Assembly: GCA_017482345.1 (NCBI GenBank)
Contig: JAFUNB010000016.1
Coordinates: forward strand, 124,001 to 188,000
Direction: 5' to 3'
Length of the DNA stretch: 64,000 nucleotides
DNA from: Oscillibacter sp.
GTDB taxonomy: Bacteria > Bacillota > Clostridia > Oscillospirales > Oscillospiraceae
Shown here: piece by piece, positions 32,319-39,860 of the stretch
Position numbering within the stretch: position 1 is the first letter of the stretch
Layout: each line of letters starts with the position of its first letter
The notes under the pieces: model-generated
What the model saw: the letters and a program-made list of their open reading frames with translations, nothing else
The model's database searches: none
Told to the model about the DNA's origin: nothing
Position numbers and translations under genes: made by a program

Positions 32319-32339
32319 TCCCGGAAAAGGGGATATACT
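32311..32339 (+). promoter_or_regulatory. marR-MATE promoter
   Basis: TTGTTT (32311-32316), a 17-nt spacer and TATACT (32334-32339). The spacer includes the small inverted repeat TCCCGGAAAAGGGGA, where a MarR dimer might bind. Confidence 0.6.
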
Positions 32340-32376
32340 ATTGGTACGAAATCAGACTCAAAGGAGTTGACAGCCC

Positions 32377-32814
32377 ATGCTTCCCGTCCACTCTCTGCAA
32401 ACAGAATTTGACCGGCTGTATCGGGAAATGCAGGCGCTCTATCACGAGGCCGCCACTGCTGTGGGCCTGACCGACAGCGGGCTGATGGTCATGTATTCCA
32501 TTTGTGAGCTGGGCGAAGGCTGCCGGCAGAAGGACATCTGTCAGCGGTGCAGCTCGCCGAAGCAGACCATCCATTCCGCCGTGCGCAAGCTGGTGGAGGC
32601 AGGTCTGGTGCGGACGGAGGCCGGCCGGGGCCATGAGATCCACCTGTATCTGACGCCGGAGGGCGCCGCGCTGGCGGACCGGATCGTGACGCTGCTGGTA
32701 TGCGCCGTGAAATACAAAGTACCGGATATCGTGCCCAATGAGGAGCGGACGGAGGCCGTCCGGGAGATCCGGCACTATGTGTCCACCCTGCGAAAGACCC
32801 TGCGGGGGGAATGA
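32377..32814 (+). CDS. MarR family transcriptional regulator
   Basis: A 145-residue MarR-type repressor. The winged helix is at residues about 45-95: DICQRCSSPKQTIHSAVRKLVEAGLVRTEAGRG, whose beta-wing is VRTEAGRGHEIHLYLTPEG. Dimerisation helices lie at both ends. AAAGGAG lies 10 nt before ATG 32377. Its stop overlaps or nearly meets the MATE gene start, a standard arrangement in which a MarR repressor controls a pump and responds to its substrate. Confidence 0.93.
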   Translation: MLPVHSLQTEFDRLYREMQALYHEAATAVGLTDSGLMVMYSICELGEGCRQKDICQRCSSPKQTIHSAVRKLVEAGLVRTEAGRGHEIHLYLTPEGAALADRIVTLLVCAVKYKVPDIVPNEERTEAVREIRHYVSTLRKTLRGE

Positions 32815-32819
32815 TCGGC

Positions 32820-34157
32820 ATGAAACGGATCCAACTTTCCGACCATTTTACCTACGGTCGTCTGCTGCGCTTCGTTCTGCCCTCCATTGTCATGATGATC
32901 TTCACCTCCATCTACACGGTGGTGGACGGCTTCTTTGTCTCCAACTATGTGGGTAAGATCCCCTTTGCCGCCCTGAATCTCATCTGGCCGTATCTGATGC
33001 TCTTCGGCGTGGTGGGCTTCATGGTGGGCACCGGCGGCAGCGCGGTGGTGTCCCGCTCGTTGGGCGAGGGCAAGCCGGACCGTGCCCGGCAGGAGTTTTC
33101 CCTGCTGGTGTACTTCACCATCGCCGCCGGCGTCATTCTCACCATCCTCGGCATCCTGTTCATGGAGCCGGTGGCCCGTCTGCTGGGCGCGGAGGGCGAG
33201 ATGGTAAGCCTGTGTGTCCTGTACGGCAACATCATCATGGCGGCCCAGACAACCTTCATGCTCCAGACCATGTTCCAGGCCTTCTTTGTCACGGCGGAAA
33301 AGCCCCAGCTGGGCCTTGCATTTACGCTGGCGGCGGGCTTGACCAACATGGTGCTGGACTGGCTGCTGGTGGCGGTGTTCCCGCTGGGACTGGTGGGCGC
33401 GGCACTGGCCACGGCCCTCAGCCAAGTGGTGGGCGGCATCGGCCCGCTCCTGTACTTCGCCCGGAAAAACGGCAGTCTCCTGTGGCTGACCAAGACGGCC
33501 TTCAACGGCCGGACGCTGCTGCAGACCTGCGCCAACGGCTCCTCGGAGCTGATGAGCAACCTGTCCACCTCCATCGTCAGCGCGCTGTATAACCTGCAGC
33601 TGCTGCGGCTGGCGGGGGAGGACGGCGTGGCGGCCTACGGCGTCATTATGTACGCAAATTTCGTCTTTATGGCGATTTTTCTGGGGTATTCCATCGGAAT
33701 GGCGCCGGTCGTCGGATACCACTACGGCGCGGGCAACACGGACGAGCTGAAGAGTCTTCTGAAAAAGAGCCTTGTGCTCATGGCTGTGGGCGGCACGGTC
33801 ATGCTGGTGCTCAGTCAGGTACTGGCAGAGCCACTGTCCCGGGCGTTCGTGGGATACGACCCCGGATTGCTGCTTTTGACCGTCCGCGGCCTGCGGCTGT
33901 TTGCTGTTTCGTTCCTGCTGCTGGGCTTCAACATCTTCGGCTCGGCCTTCTTCACCGCCCTCAGCAACGGCGCGGTGTCCGCCGCCATCTCCTTCCTGCG
34001 GACGCTGCTGTTCCAGGTGGCGGCCATCCTCATCCTGCCGGAAATCCTGCCCGGCGCCGACGGCGTGTGGCTGTCCGTGGTGGCAGCGGAGGCGCTGGCG
34101 CTGGTGGTGACGGTGTATTTTCTGGTGAAGATGAAGGGGAAGTATCAATATGCGTGA
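32820..34157 (+). CDS. MATE family efflux transporter (copy 5)
   Basis: A 445-residue MATE pump in operon with marR. Two ATG codons are possible: 32811, overlapping the marR stop by 4 nt, and 32820. GGGGGGA is spaced better for 32820 (MKRIQLSDHFTYGRLL). LLRFVLPSIVMMIFTSIYTVVDGFFVSNYVG carries the conserved Asp, and FMVGTGGSAVVSRSLGEGKP follows. The coupling to a repressor suggests inducible export of a toxic compound. Confidence 0.94.
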   Translation: MKRIQLSDHFTYGRLLRFVLPSIVMMIFTSIYTVVDGFFVSNYVGKIPFAALNLIWPYLMLFGVVGFMVGTGGSAVVSRSLGEGKPDRARQEFSLLVYFTIAAGVILTILGILFMEPVARLLGAEGEMVSLCVLYGNIIMAAQTTFMLQTMFQAFFVTAEKPQLGLAFTLAAGLTNMVLDWLLVAVFPLGLVGAALATALSQVVGGIGPLLYFARKNGSLLWLTKTAFNGRTLLQTCANGSSELMSNLSTSIVSALYNLQLLRLAGEDGVAAYGVIMYANFVFMAIFLGYSIGMAPVVGYHYGAGNTDELKSLLKKSLVLMAVGGTVMLVLSQVLAEPLSRAFVGYDPGLLLLTVRGLRLFAVSFLLLGFNIFGSAFFTALSNGAVSAAISFLRTLLFQVAAILILPEILPGADGVWLSVVAAEALALVVTVYFLVKMKGKYQYA

Positions 34158-34185
34158 AAAAAGACCGCCTCGGTGAGGCGGTCTT
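34151..34185 (-). terminator. Terminator copy 1, duplicate of the nadE terminator
   Basis: AAGACCGCC (34160-34168) pairs with GGCGGTCTT (34177-34185), with six T on the minus strand. It ends the HTH gene. This 35-nt stretch is repeated at 34931-34965 with one mismatch, exactly 780 bp away. Confidence 0.88.
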
Positions 34186-34402
34186 ACTTGTTCGGCGGAT
34201 AAGGGCGGGGATCGTCTGTCAGGCCGGCAAGGTAATCCATGCTGGTTTCCAGCGCCATGGCGATCCGGCGGCACTGTTCAAACGTCATATTGCGCTTTCC
34301 GGTTTCGATTTTGGAATAATCGCTCTGGTCGATGCCAGTCAGCATCTGCATTTTAATTTGGGAATATCCCCGTTCTTTTCGGAGTATTTTCATTGGCGTC
34401 AT
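34184..34402 (-). CDS. XRE/Cro-CI family HTH regulator (cassette 1)
   Basis: A 72-residue DNA-binding protein. The start is set at MTPMKILRKERGYSQ (34402) with GGTGAT upstream. The helix-turn-helix is IKMQMLTGIDQSDYSKIETGKRNM. The C-terminus SMDYLAGLTDDPRPYPPNK matches that of the HTH protein at 54153 (SVDYLLGLTDVRDPYPRKK) more closely than the DNA-binding parts match, which points to a shared partner contact. It is divergent from the small gene at 34484, and operator-like repeats lie between them. Confidence 0.88.
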   Translation of the reverse strand: MTPMKILRKERGYSQIKMQMLTGIDQSDYSKIETGKRNMTFEQCRRIAMALETSMDYLAGLTDDPRPYPPNK

Positions 34403-34429
34403 ACTATCACCCACAAAAATTATGCCCCA

Positions 34430-34466
34430 TTGACCTATTGATAATAGGGTGATCTTGACCTATAAT
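34430..34466. promoter_or_regulatory. Divergent operator/promoter of cassette 1
   Basis: Promoter for the small gene: TTGATA (34438-34443), a 17-nt spacer, TATAAT (34461-34466). CCTATT-GAT-AATAGG (34434-34448) is a palindrome over the -35, and TTGACCTAT occurs at 34430-34438 and 34455-34463. These are good candidate sites for the adjacent HTH protein. Confidence 0.65.
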
Positions 34467-34483
34467 GGCAGAGAGGTGACGCT

Positions 34484-34660
34484 ATGACGACCTACAAAGA
34501 GTTGTATTTTCATCTGTTCAATGCTTTGACCGATGCCATTTGTGAATTAGAGGAGGGGCGGGTGGTGACTGCCATTCTCCGTATGAAGCACGCGCAGCAG
34601 GCGGCTGAGGAACTGCATTTGGAAACGGATATTATCCCGGAGGATGGGATGGATTTTTAA
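34484..34660 (+). CDS. Small MTTYK[DE]LY protein (cassette 1)
   Basis: A 58-residue acidic, mostly helical protein with no family I recognise. It begins MTTYKELYFHLFNALTDAI and continues ELEEGRVVTAILRMKHAQQAAEE. A second copy at 54468 shares about 60% of positions, including the block YK-LY--LFN-LTDAI and GRVV-AI--MK-AQ. GAGAGGTGA lies 4 nt before the ATG. It is divergently paired with an XRE regulator in both places. It lacks Cys motifs or a signal peptide. An antitoxin-like or regulator-binding role is conceivable but unproven. Confidence 0.8.
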   Translation: MTTYKELYFHLFNALTDAICELEEGRVVTAILRMKHAQQAAEELHLETDIIPEDGMDF

Positions 34661-34669
34661 TACGTTTCT

Positions 34670-34919
34670 GCCATGGAGATGGCCTTTCCCTGAACCCCCC
34701 ATTTTCTTTTTCTTGAAAAGAAAACGGGCCGTTCACGGTCCAAAAGAAAATCGCTTTTTGTCTTAGAAAGAGACTTTGGGCAGAGGATTTCAGTCGAAGC
34801 GTTGGGCGCGGGCATGGCTTTACCGTGTTTGATACCGTTCAGCCCGCGACGAACTGCCTGCTTGATTCAAGGTGCTTGACGATTCCCTCTGCTTCTCTTT
34901 CCGCTGCCGCTGCTCCGGC
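34670..34919. repeat. Dispersed intergenic repeat, copy 1
   Basis: About 250 bp, in the same orientation as the copy at 46579 and roughly 80% alike by eye. Shared blocks include CCCCCATTTTCTTTTT, CTTTTTGTCTTAGAAAGAGA, GCGTTGGGCGCGGGCA and CTCTGCTTCTCTTTCCGCTG. It carries a CATTTTC..GAAAA-type inverted repeat near its left end. It has no coherent ORF. It sits between the small gene and the nadE terminator, downstream of a minus-strand gene, as copy 2 does. Confidence 0.85.
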
Positions 34920-34930
34920 TATTATCAGAC

Positions 34931-34965
34931 TGCATGAAAAAAGACCGCCTCGGTGAGGCGGTCTT
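34931..34965 (-). terminator. nadE terminator (copy 2 of the duplicated stem)
   Basis: The same stem as at 34151-34185, with a T run on the minus strand. It lies 11 bp after the nadE stop. Confidence 0.9.
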
Positions 34966-34975
34966 TCTGATTTGA

Positions 34976-36886
34976 TTATACCAGCGTCTCCAGCTCTGCC
35001 TGCCAGATCGTCCACTTGGCGTCGCTGGGCATCCGCCAGTCGCCGCGGGGGGACATGGCCACGGAGCCGATCTTGGGGCCGTCGGGCACACAGTTGCGCT
35101 TGAACTGCTGGGTGAAGAAGCGGCGGTAGAAGGTCTTCAGCCACTTCAGGATCACCTCGCGGCTGTAGCGGTCGCCCAGGGCGTACACCGCCAGGCGGTA
35201 GATCTTGGCAGGGGAGAAGCCCCAGCGGAGCATATAGTACAGGAAGAAGTCATGCAGCTCGTAGGGGCCAACCAGATCCTCCGTCTTCTGGCTGATCTGG
35301 CCCTGAACAGCGGGCAGCAGCTCGGGGGAGACGGGAGTATCCAGAATGTCCTCCAGCACGTCGTGGAGGGCCTCGTCCTTGCCCTCGTTATCCTTGGCCA
35401 GATAGCCCACCAGATGGCGCACCAGCGTCTTGGGGATGGAGCAGTTGACGGCATACATGCTCATGTGGTCGCCGTTGTAGGTGCACCAGCCCAGGGCCAG
35501 CTCACTGAGGTCGCCGGTACCGATGACCAGACCGCCGGTGGCATTGGCGATGTCCATGAGCACCTGGGTGCGCTCGCGGGCCTGACCATTCTCGAACGTG
35601 ACAGAGTGATCGTCCATGGAGTGGCCGATGTCCTTAAAATGGCTGCGGACAGAGGCGGAAATGTCCACGGTGCGCAGCGTGGCGCCCATCTGCTCCGCCA
35701 GAATGACGGCGTTGTTCTTCGTGCGGTTGGTGGTGCCGAAGCAGGGCATGGTCACCGCCACGATGTCCGTCATGGGGCGGTTCAGCATCTTCATGGCAAG
35801 GCCGGTAATGAGGACCGCCAGCGTGGAGTCCAGACCGCCGGACAGGCCGATGACTGCCGTCCTGGCGCCGGTGTGCTCCATCCGCTGCTTGAGGCCCAGA
35901 GAGGCGATGAACAGGATCTCCTGGCAGCGGCGGTCCCGCTCGGCCTTGTCCTCCGGCACGAAGGGCATGGGCGGCACGTAGCGGGTCAGCTTCGTCTCCG
36001 TCAGGGTCTGGTCAAAGGGAATGGCCTCCGCCTCGCCGGATTCAGCGAAGCGCTGGGTGCGGCGGCGCTCGTAGGCCAGCTTGCCCACGTCGATCTCCGT
36101 CATCCGCAGACCGCCCTCGAAGCGGCTCTCCTGCAGCAGGTGGCCGTCCTCGGCCATGATCTGGTGGGCGCCGAACACGGAATCGGAGGTGGACTCGCCC
36201 TCGCCGGAGCTGGCGTACAGATAGCCACACAGGAGCTTGGCGGACTGCATGGTGACCAGATGGCGGCGGTACTTGTCCGCGCCGACGATATCGCTGGCGG
36301 CGGCCAGGTTGCCGATAATGGTGGCGCCGGCGGCAGCCAGATTCACAGAGGGGGAGACAGGGGCGTCCAGATCCTCGCAGATCTCAAAGCCCAGGGTCAG
36401 CTCCGGCAGCTGAGCGCAGCGGAACACCAGCGCCTTGCCGAAGGGCACAGACTTGCCCAGCAGGGTAACGGCGCCGTTCTCCGCGGGAGCGGGGGCGAAC
36501 TGGCGGCGCTCGTAGGATTCGCCGTAATTGGGCAGATTCGTCTTGGGAACCACGCCCAGAATCTCGCCTTTTTGTATAATTACAGCGCAATTATACAGTT
36601 TGTTATTGACGCGCAGAGGCATGCCCACCGCCGTGACGATCTCCAGCGGACGGGTGGCAGCCAGGACGGTGGCCAGGGCCTCCTCGGCGGAGCGCAGCAG
36701 GGTGTCCTGATAGAACAGGTCGCCGCAGGTATAGCCGGTCAGGCCCAGCTCCGGCAGCACCAGCGCCTTGGCGCCGGCCTTTTCCGCCTGACGCATCATG
36801 GAAAACGTCTGCTCGGCGTTATAGTGGCAGTCCGCAAGGCGCAGCTTCGGCGCGCCGCAGGCAACGGAAATGAATCCATCTCTCAT
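34976..36886 (-). CDS. nadE: Glutamine-dependent NAD+ synthetase
   Basis: A 636-residue two-domain enzyme that amidates nicotinic acid adenine dinucleotide to NAD+. The N-terminal nitrilase-like glutaminase (1-270) carries the Glu in LVLPELGLTGYTCGD, the Lys in GVVPKTNLPNYGE and the Cys in GFEICEDLDAP. The C-terminal synthetase has the PP-loop VIGLSGGLDSTLAVL near 350 and a GTGDLSELALGWCTYNGDHM block. The length fits the glutamine-dependent form. GACAGGAGG precedes ATG 36886. It is monocistronic, with its own promoter and terminator. Confidence 0.97.
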   Translation of the reverse strand: MRDGFISVACGAPKLRLADCHYNAEQTFSMMRQAEKAGAKALVLPELGLTGYTCGDLFYQDTLLRSAEEALATVLAATRPLEIVTAVGMPLRVNNKLYNCAVIIQKGEILGVVPKTNLPNYGESYERRQFAPAPAENGAVTLLGKSVPFGKALVFRCAQLPELTLGFEICEDLDAPVSPSVNLAAAGATIIGNLAAASDIVGADKYRRHLVTMQSAKLLCGYLYASSGEGESTSDSVFGAHQIMAEDGHLLQESRFEGGLRMTEIDVGKLAYERRRTQRFAESGEAEAIPFDQTLTETKLTRYVPPMPFVPEDKAERDRRCQEILFIASLGLKQRMEHTGARTAVIGLSGGLDSTLAVLITGLAMKMLNRPMTDIVAVTMPCFGTTNRTKNNAVILAEQMGATLRTVDISASVRSHFKDIGHSMDDHSVTFENGQARERTQVLMDIANATGGLVIGTGDLSELALGWCTYNGDHMSMYAVNCSIPKTLVRHLVGYLAKDNEGKDEALHDVLEDILDTPVSPELLPAVQGQISQKTEDLVGPYELHDFFLYYMLRWGFSPAKIYRLAVYALGDRYSREVILKWLKTFYRRFFTQQFKRNCVPDGPKIGSVAMSPRGDWRMPSDAKWTIWQAELETLV

Positions 36887-36926
36887 GGGAAAGCCTCCTG
36901 TCTTTGGCTAAAATTGATGATACTAT

Positions 36927-36955
36927 ATTTTACACCGTGTTTTGGCGATTTACAA
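36927..36955 (-). promoter_or_regulatory. nadE promoter
   Basis: On the minus strand, TTGTAA (36950-36955), 17 nt, TAAAAT (36927-36932). On the other strand an extended -10 (TGGTATAAT, about 37015-37023) serves the next gene. Confidence 0.7.
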
Positions 36956-37056
36956 GGCATACCACTTTGTCCAAAAAATTCCGGCAGTCCGCCGGATGGA
37001 CGAAGCAGGACAAAACTGGTATAATGGGCGTACCCCCATTGGAAAGGAGCCCCCTT

Positions 37057-38148
37057 ATGCCTCTGAAATTTCGCTCGTATTACCCGCCGGATTTTACCGC
37101 GTTGGGTTTGGACGGCGCCCCTGACGCCGTGTTTCTGCCCGCGCCCCGGGACGGCGTGGCGCCTGAGAAGTATCATGCCCTGAGTATTTTCCCCGAATAC
37201 TTCAAAATCAACGGAACATGGACGCTGGCCGCCGAAAGCCGCATGGACTGCGTGGCCGTTTTGGAGAATGGTCAGATTTTTGTCCGGGAATTCCGCCTGC
37301 TGAAGGCCGGCGATCTCGTCGCCGTGGGCCGCACGGAGCAGGGCGAGGAGGGCATTTACGTTTATCCCGACGGCTTCCGGGAGGAGGAAGAGACCCGGGA
37401 GGCCTTCGCCTTCCGACAGAGCCGCTCCCGTGAGACAGCCTTCTCCCGGGACTACGACGAGCTGTATGAGCTGCTGCGCCACGAACGGGAGCACGGCAAG
37501 ATCGTCTGGGTCATGGGCCCCGCCTTCGCCTTTGACCACGACGCCCGCAACGCCTTCTGCGCCCTGATCGAGGGCGGCTACGTGGGCGCGGTGCTGGCGG
37601 GCAACGCCCTGGCCACCCACGATCTGGAGGCCGCGTACTTAGGCACCGCTCTGGGCCAGAACATCTACACCCAGTACAGCGTGCCCGGCGGACACTATCA
37701 CCATCTGGACACCATCAACCGGGTGAAGCTCCACGGCTCCATTCCCGCTTTTCTCGAGGCCGAGGGCATTGACAACGGCATCATCTACACCTGTGAGAAG
37801 TGCGGCGTGCCCTATGTGCTGGCCGGCTCCATCCGGGACGACGGTCCGCTGCCCTCCGTCATCGGCACCGCCTACGACGCCCAGGACGCCATGCGCAATG
37901 AGATCCGCGGCGCCACCACCGTCATCTGCATGGCCACCACCCTCCACACCATCGCCACCGGCAACATGACCCCGTCCTTCCGGGTGCTGCCGGACGGCAC
38001 CGTGCGGCAGGTGTACTTCTATTGTGTGGACATTTCCGAGTTCACCGTCAACAAGCTCAGCGACCGGGGCAGCCTGTCCGCCCGGGGCATCGTCACCAAC
38101 GCCCAGGATTTCATCGTGAATCTGAGCCGCGGTCTGGGCCTGATGTAA
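37057..38148 (+). CDS. TIGR00300/LOR-SDH-like protein (ornithine cyclodeaminase-type)
   Basis: A 363-residue protein. The segment GPAFAFDHDARNAFCALIEGGYVGAVLAGNALATHDLEAA (residues about 154-193) carries the GNALAxHDxE signature of the TIGR00300 family (the C-terminal part of cyanobacterial AgrE/ArgZ and archaeal NAD-dependent ornithine cyclodeaminase). CEKCGVPYVLAGSIRDDGPLP follows. An N-terminal beta-rich domain covers about 1-120. It may convert ornithine to proline with ammonia release, but family assignments include hypothetical members. GGAAAGGAG precedes ATG 37057. Confidence 0.7.
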   Translation: MPLKFRSYYPPDFTALGLDGAPDAVFLPAPRDGVAPEKYHALSIFPEYFKINGTWTLAAESRMDCVAVLENGQIFVREFRLLKAGDLVAVGRTEQGEEGIYVYPDGFREEEETREAFAFRQSRSRETAFSRDYDELYELLRHEREHGKIVWVMGPAFAFDHDARNAFCALIEGGYVGAVLAGNALATHDLEAAYLGTALGQNIYTQYSVPGGHYHHLDTINRVKLHGSIPAFLEAEGIDNGIIYTCEKCGVPYVLAGSIRDDGPLPSVIGTAYDAQDAMRNEIRGATTVICMATTLHTIATGNMTPSFRVLPDGTVRQVYFYCVDISEFTVNKLSDRGSLSARGIVTNAQDFIVNLSRGLGLM

Positions 38149-38164
38149 CCGCATAGAGAAACAA

Positions 38165-38192
38165 AAAGGACCGCCGAATGGCGGTCCTTTCT
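38165..38192 (+). terminator. Terminator of the TIGR00300-like gene
   Basis: AAAGGACCGCC (38165-38175), GAAT and GGCGGTCCTTT (38180-38190). Beyond it, about 180 AT-rich bases up to 38373 contain no gene that I can see. Confidence 0.85.
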
Positions 38193-38373
38193 GCTGTGTG
38201 TGTTTTAGGAGGGAGAAAAAGCATTGGGTTTGGGAGTACCCTTTGCTGATATTAAGATACCCCATAATTTTGTCCGAATTATGTTCCAGTTATGAACAGT
38301 TTGTAAATGATTTCCCGCGAAATCGTTTACCACAGATATTTCCTAAAAATTCTCCCCCAGTGTTTTGAACAAC

Positions 38374-38811
38374 TTACTTGAACTTCTGACTCTCGGCCAC
38401 AGCCAACTGGTCGCAGCGGTTGTTATATTCATTTTCCGCATGGCCTTTGACCCAGTGGTAGCGCAGGGAGTGGATGTCCGTCAGCCGCAGCAGCTCATCC
38501 CACAGGTCGGGATTCAGGGCGGGCTTTTTGTCGCTCTTCACCCAGCCCCGGGCCTTCCAGCCCCGGGCCCAGCCCTTTTCCAGTCCGTCGATGACGTATT
38601 TGGAGTCGGACCACAGGTCCACGATGCAGGGCTCCTTCAAAATGGACAGCGCCCGGATGACGGCGGTCAGCTCCATGCGGTTGTTGGTGGTGTTGGCCTC
38701 GCCGCCGGACAACTCCTTCTTGTGCTGGCCATACATCAGGATGGCCCCCCAGCCGCCGGGGCCGGGGTTACCGGAGCAGGCGCCGTCGGTGTAGATGGTT
38801 ACTGTTTTCAT
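38374..38811 (-). CDS. rnhA: Ribonuclease HI
   Basis: A 145-residue RNase H that removes RNA from RNA-DNA hybrids. [25 protein letters not shown] (first catalytic Asp), [17 protein letters not shown] (Glu), [22 protein letters not shown] (Asp) and [20 protein letters not shown] (His and the last Asp) are all present. The family start is ATG 38811. The frame stays open upstream through a 62-residue stretch with a membrane helix, starting at ATG 38997 behind an AGGTGG site, so a longer anchored form is possible. Confidence 0.95.
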   Translation of the reverse strand: MKTVTIYTDGACSGNPGPGGWGAILMYGQHKKELSGGEANTTNNRMELTAVIRALSILKEPCIVDLWSDSKYVIDGLEKGWARGWKARGWVKSDKKPALNPDLWDELLRLTDIHSLRYHWVKGHAENEYNNRCDQLAVAESQKFK

Positions 38812-38997
38812 AGGGTTACAGTTCCTTTTTTTCAGTCTTTTCCGAACGCACAGGAAAATCGTCTCCAATTCATCCCATGCTTTTTCATGCCACATCCAAT
38901 TGCGTCCATGGCGAAACAACATCATACAATGGATGATACTGAAATACAACAGGTATATGGCAACCGGCAATATCAGTATGTGCTTCAACAGCTCCAT
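38812..38997 (-). CDS. Membrane-peptide ORF in frame with rnhA
   Basis: From ATG 38997, behind AGGTGG, the frame encodes about 62 residues and then runs into rnhA without a stop. It begins [20 protein letters not shown], one likely membrane helix (residues about 5-25), followed by a Trp-rich basic stretch ([28 protein letters not shown]). The region is clearly richer in A and T than the flanks. It may be a small acquired gene whose stop was lost, or a real N-terminal anchor on RNase H. There is no homology evidence. Confidence 0.45.
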
Positions 38998-39021
38998 AAT
39001 ACCACCTCACAGGTGGTATTA
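38997..39021. promoter_or_regulatory. 11-bp perfect palindrome over a start site
   Basis: TAATACCACCT (38997-39007), CAC, AGGTGGTATTA (39011-39021). On the minus strand it covers the AGGTGG ribosome binding site and ends at the ATG of the membrane ORF. It could be an operator for the nearby HTH protein or an mRNA hairpin hiding the start. Confidence 0.6.
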
Positions 39022-39126
39022 TATCACATTCAATTCTTAAATACACACAACTAGTTTGTATTTACCATTTACCAGTTTGCTAACTTTCATATATCCGGCG
39101 GATAGAATATCTATAGAGGTGATTCC

Positions 39127-39363
39127 GTGGATATTCGTCACTACAAAGAATGGATCCAAATCGGACTGAACATTCTTCATTACCGGAAAGAACGGCGCTG
39201 GACGCAGGAACAGCTCGCAGATGCCTGCGGCGAAGACGGCATGAGCCGTAATTTTATCCAGCGCATTGAAACCGGCGTCAGCTCCTGCAGCATCGACACA
39301 CTGATCGATATTGCAAAGGCGCTGGATATCCCTCTGTATAAATTATTCGAATTTAAAGATTGA
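39127..39363 (+). CDS. XRE family HTH regulator (third copy type)
   Basis: A 78-residue Cro/CI-like protein with a GTG start after AGAGGTGA. The helix-turn-helix is WTQEQLADACGEDGMSRNFIQRIETGVSSC, followed by IDTLIDIAKALDIPLYKLFEFKD. The C-terminus ending in LFEFKD is a common single-domain XRE form and differs from the DYL-GLTD tails of cassettes 1 and 2. It lies in the AT-rich island and points away from the membrane ORF. It may control that ORF through the palindrome at 38997. Confidence 0.9.
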   Translation: MDIRHYKEWIQIGLNILHYRKERRWTQEQLADACGEDGMSRNFIQRIETGVSSCSIDTLIDIAKALDIPLYKLFEFKD

Positions 39364-39394
39364 GAGCGGCATCTGCCGCTCTCAATCTTTTTTT
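39361..39394. terminator. Bidirectional terminator
   Basis: TGAGAGCGGC (39361-39370), ATCT and GCCGCTCTCA (39375-39384), followed by a T tract. It is shared by the HTH gene and the SHOCT gene. Confidence 0.88.
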
Positions 39395-39836
39395 ACAGGT
39401 CGCTTAAAATATCCTTCCGCTTGGCCTCATATTCCTCGTGGGTGATGAGGTCACGGTCGTACAGGCTCTGCAGCTCCAGGAGCCGGGCCTCCGTGGTGCC
39501 GGCAGGGGCGGGGGCATTTTCCCCAAATTCCTCCTCCGGAACGTCCTCCATCAGGCCAACGATGCTCCTGTCCAGGTCGTTTTCCACATCGTATCCAACT
39601 CTGTGGACAACGCCGTTTTTCCGCACCATCTGGAACACGGCAATGATGACGAAGCAGCCGGCCACAAAGGTCCAGACCACGCCGAACAGTCCCGCCGCGG
39701 GGATCACTTCCGTGATGCCGATGATGACGAAGAACAGACTGACCACCAGAAAGGGGAGCATGGCCAGACGCTGGAAGGCGCGGGTCTGTTTGGTGGGCTG
39801 CTCCTGTACGGTGATGCGGCCGCGTTTTCTGCTCAT
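39393..39836 (-). CDS. SHOCT domain membrane protein
   Basis: A 147-residue protein. A basic N-terminus is followed by two membrane helices (FLVVSLFFVIIGITEVI and GVVWTFVAGCFVIIAVF, residues about 30-70), then an acidic linker, and a C-terminal SHOCT motif: RLLELQSLYDRDLITHEEYEAKRKDIL. SHOCT segments are short oligomerisation helices found at the ends of many membrane proteins. It is the last gene of the gyrB-DUF6198-gyrA unit, 24 nt after gyrA. The function is unknown. Confidence 0.82.
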   Translation of the reverse strand: MSRKRGRITVQEQPTKQTRAFQRLAMLPFLVVSLFFVIIGITEVIPAAGLFGVVWTFVAGCFVIIAVFQMVRKNGVVHRVGYDVENDLDRSIVGLMEDVPEEEFGENAPAPAGTTEARLLELQSLYDRDLITHEEYEAKRKDILSDL

Positions 39837-39860
39837 GGCAGCTCCTTTCCCGAAATGGGT

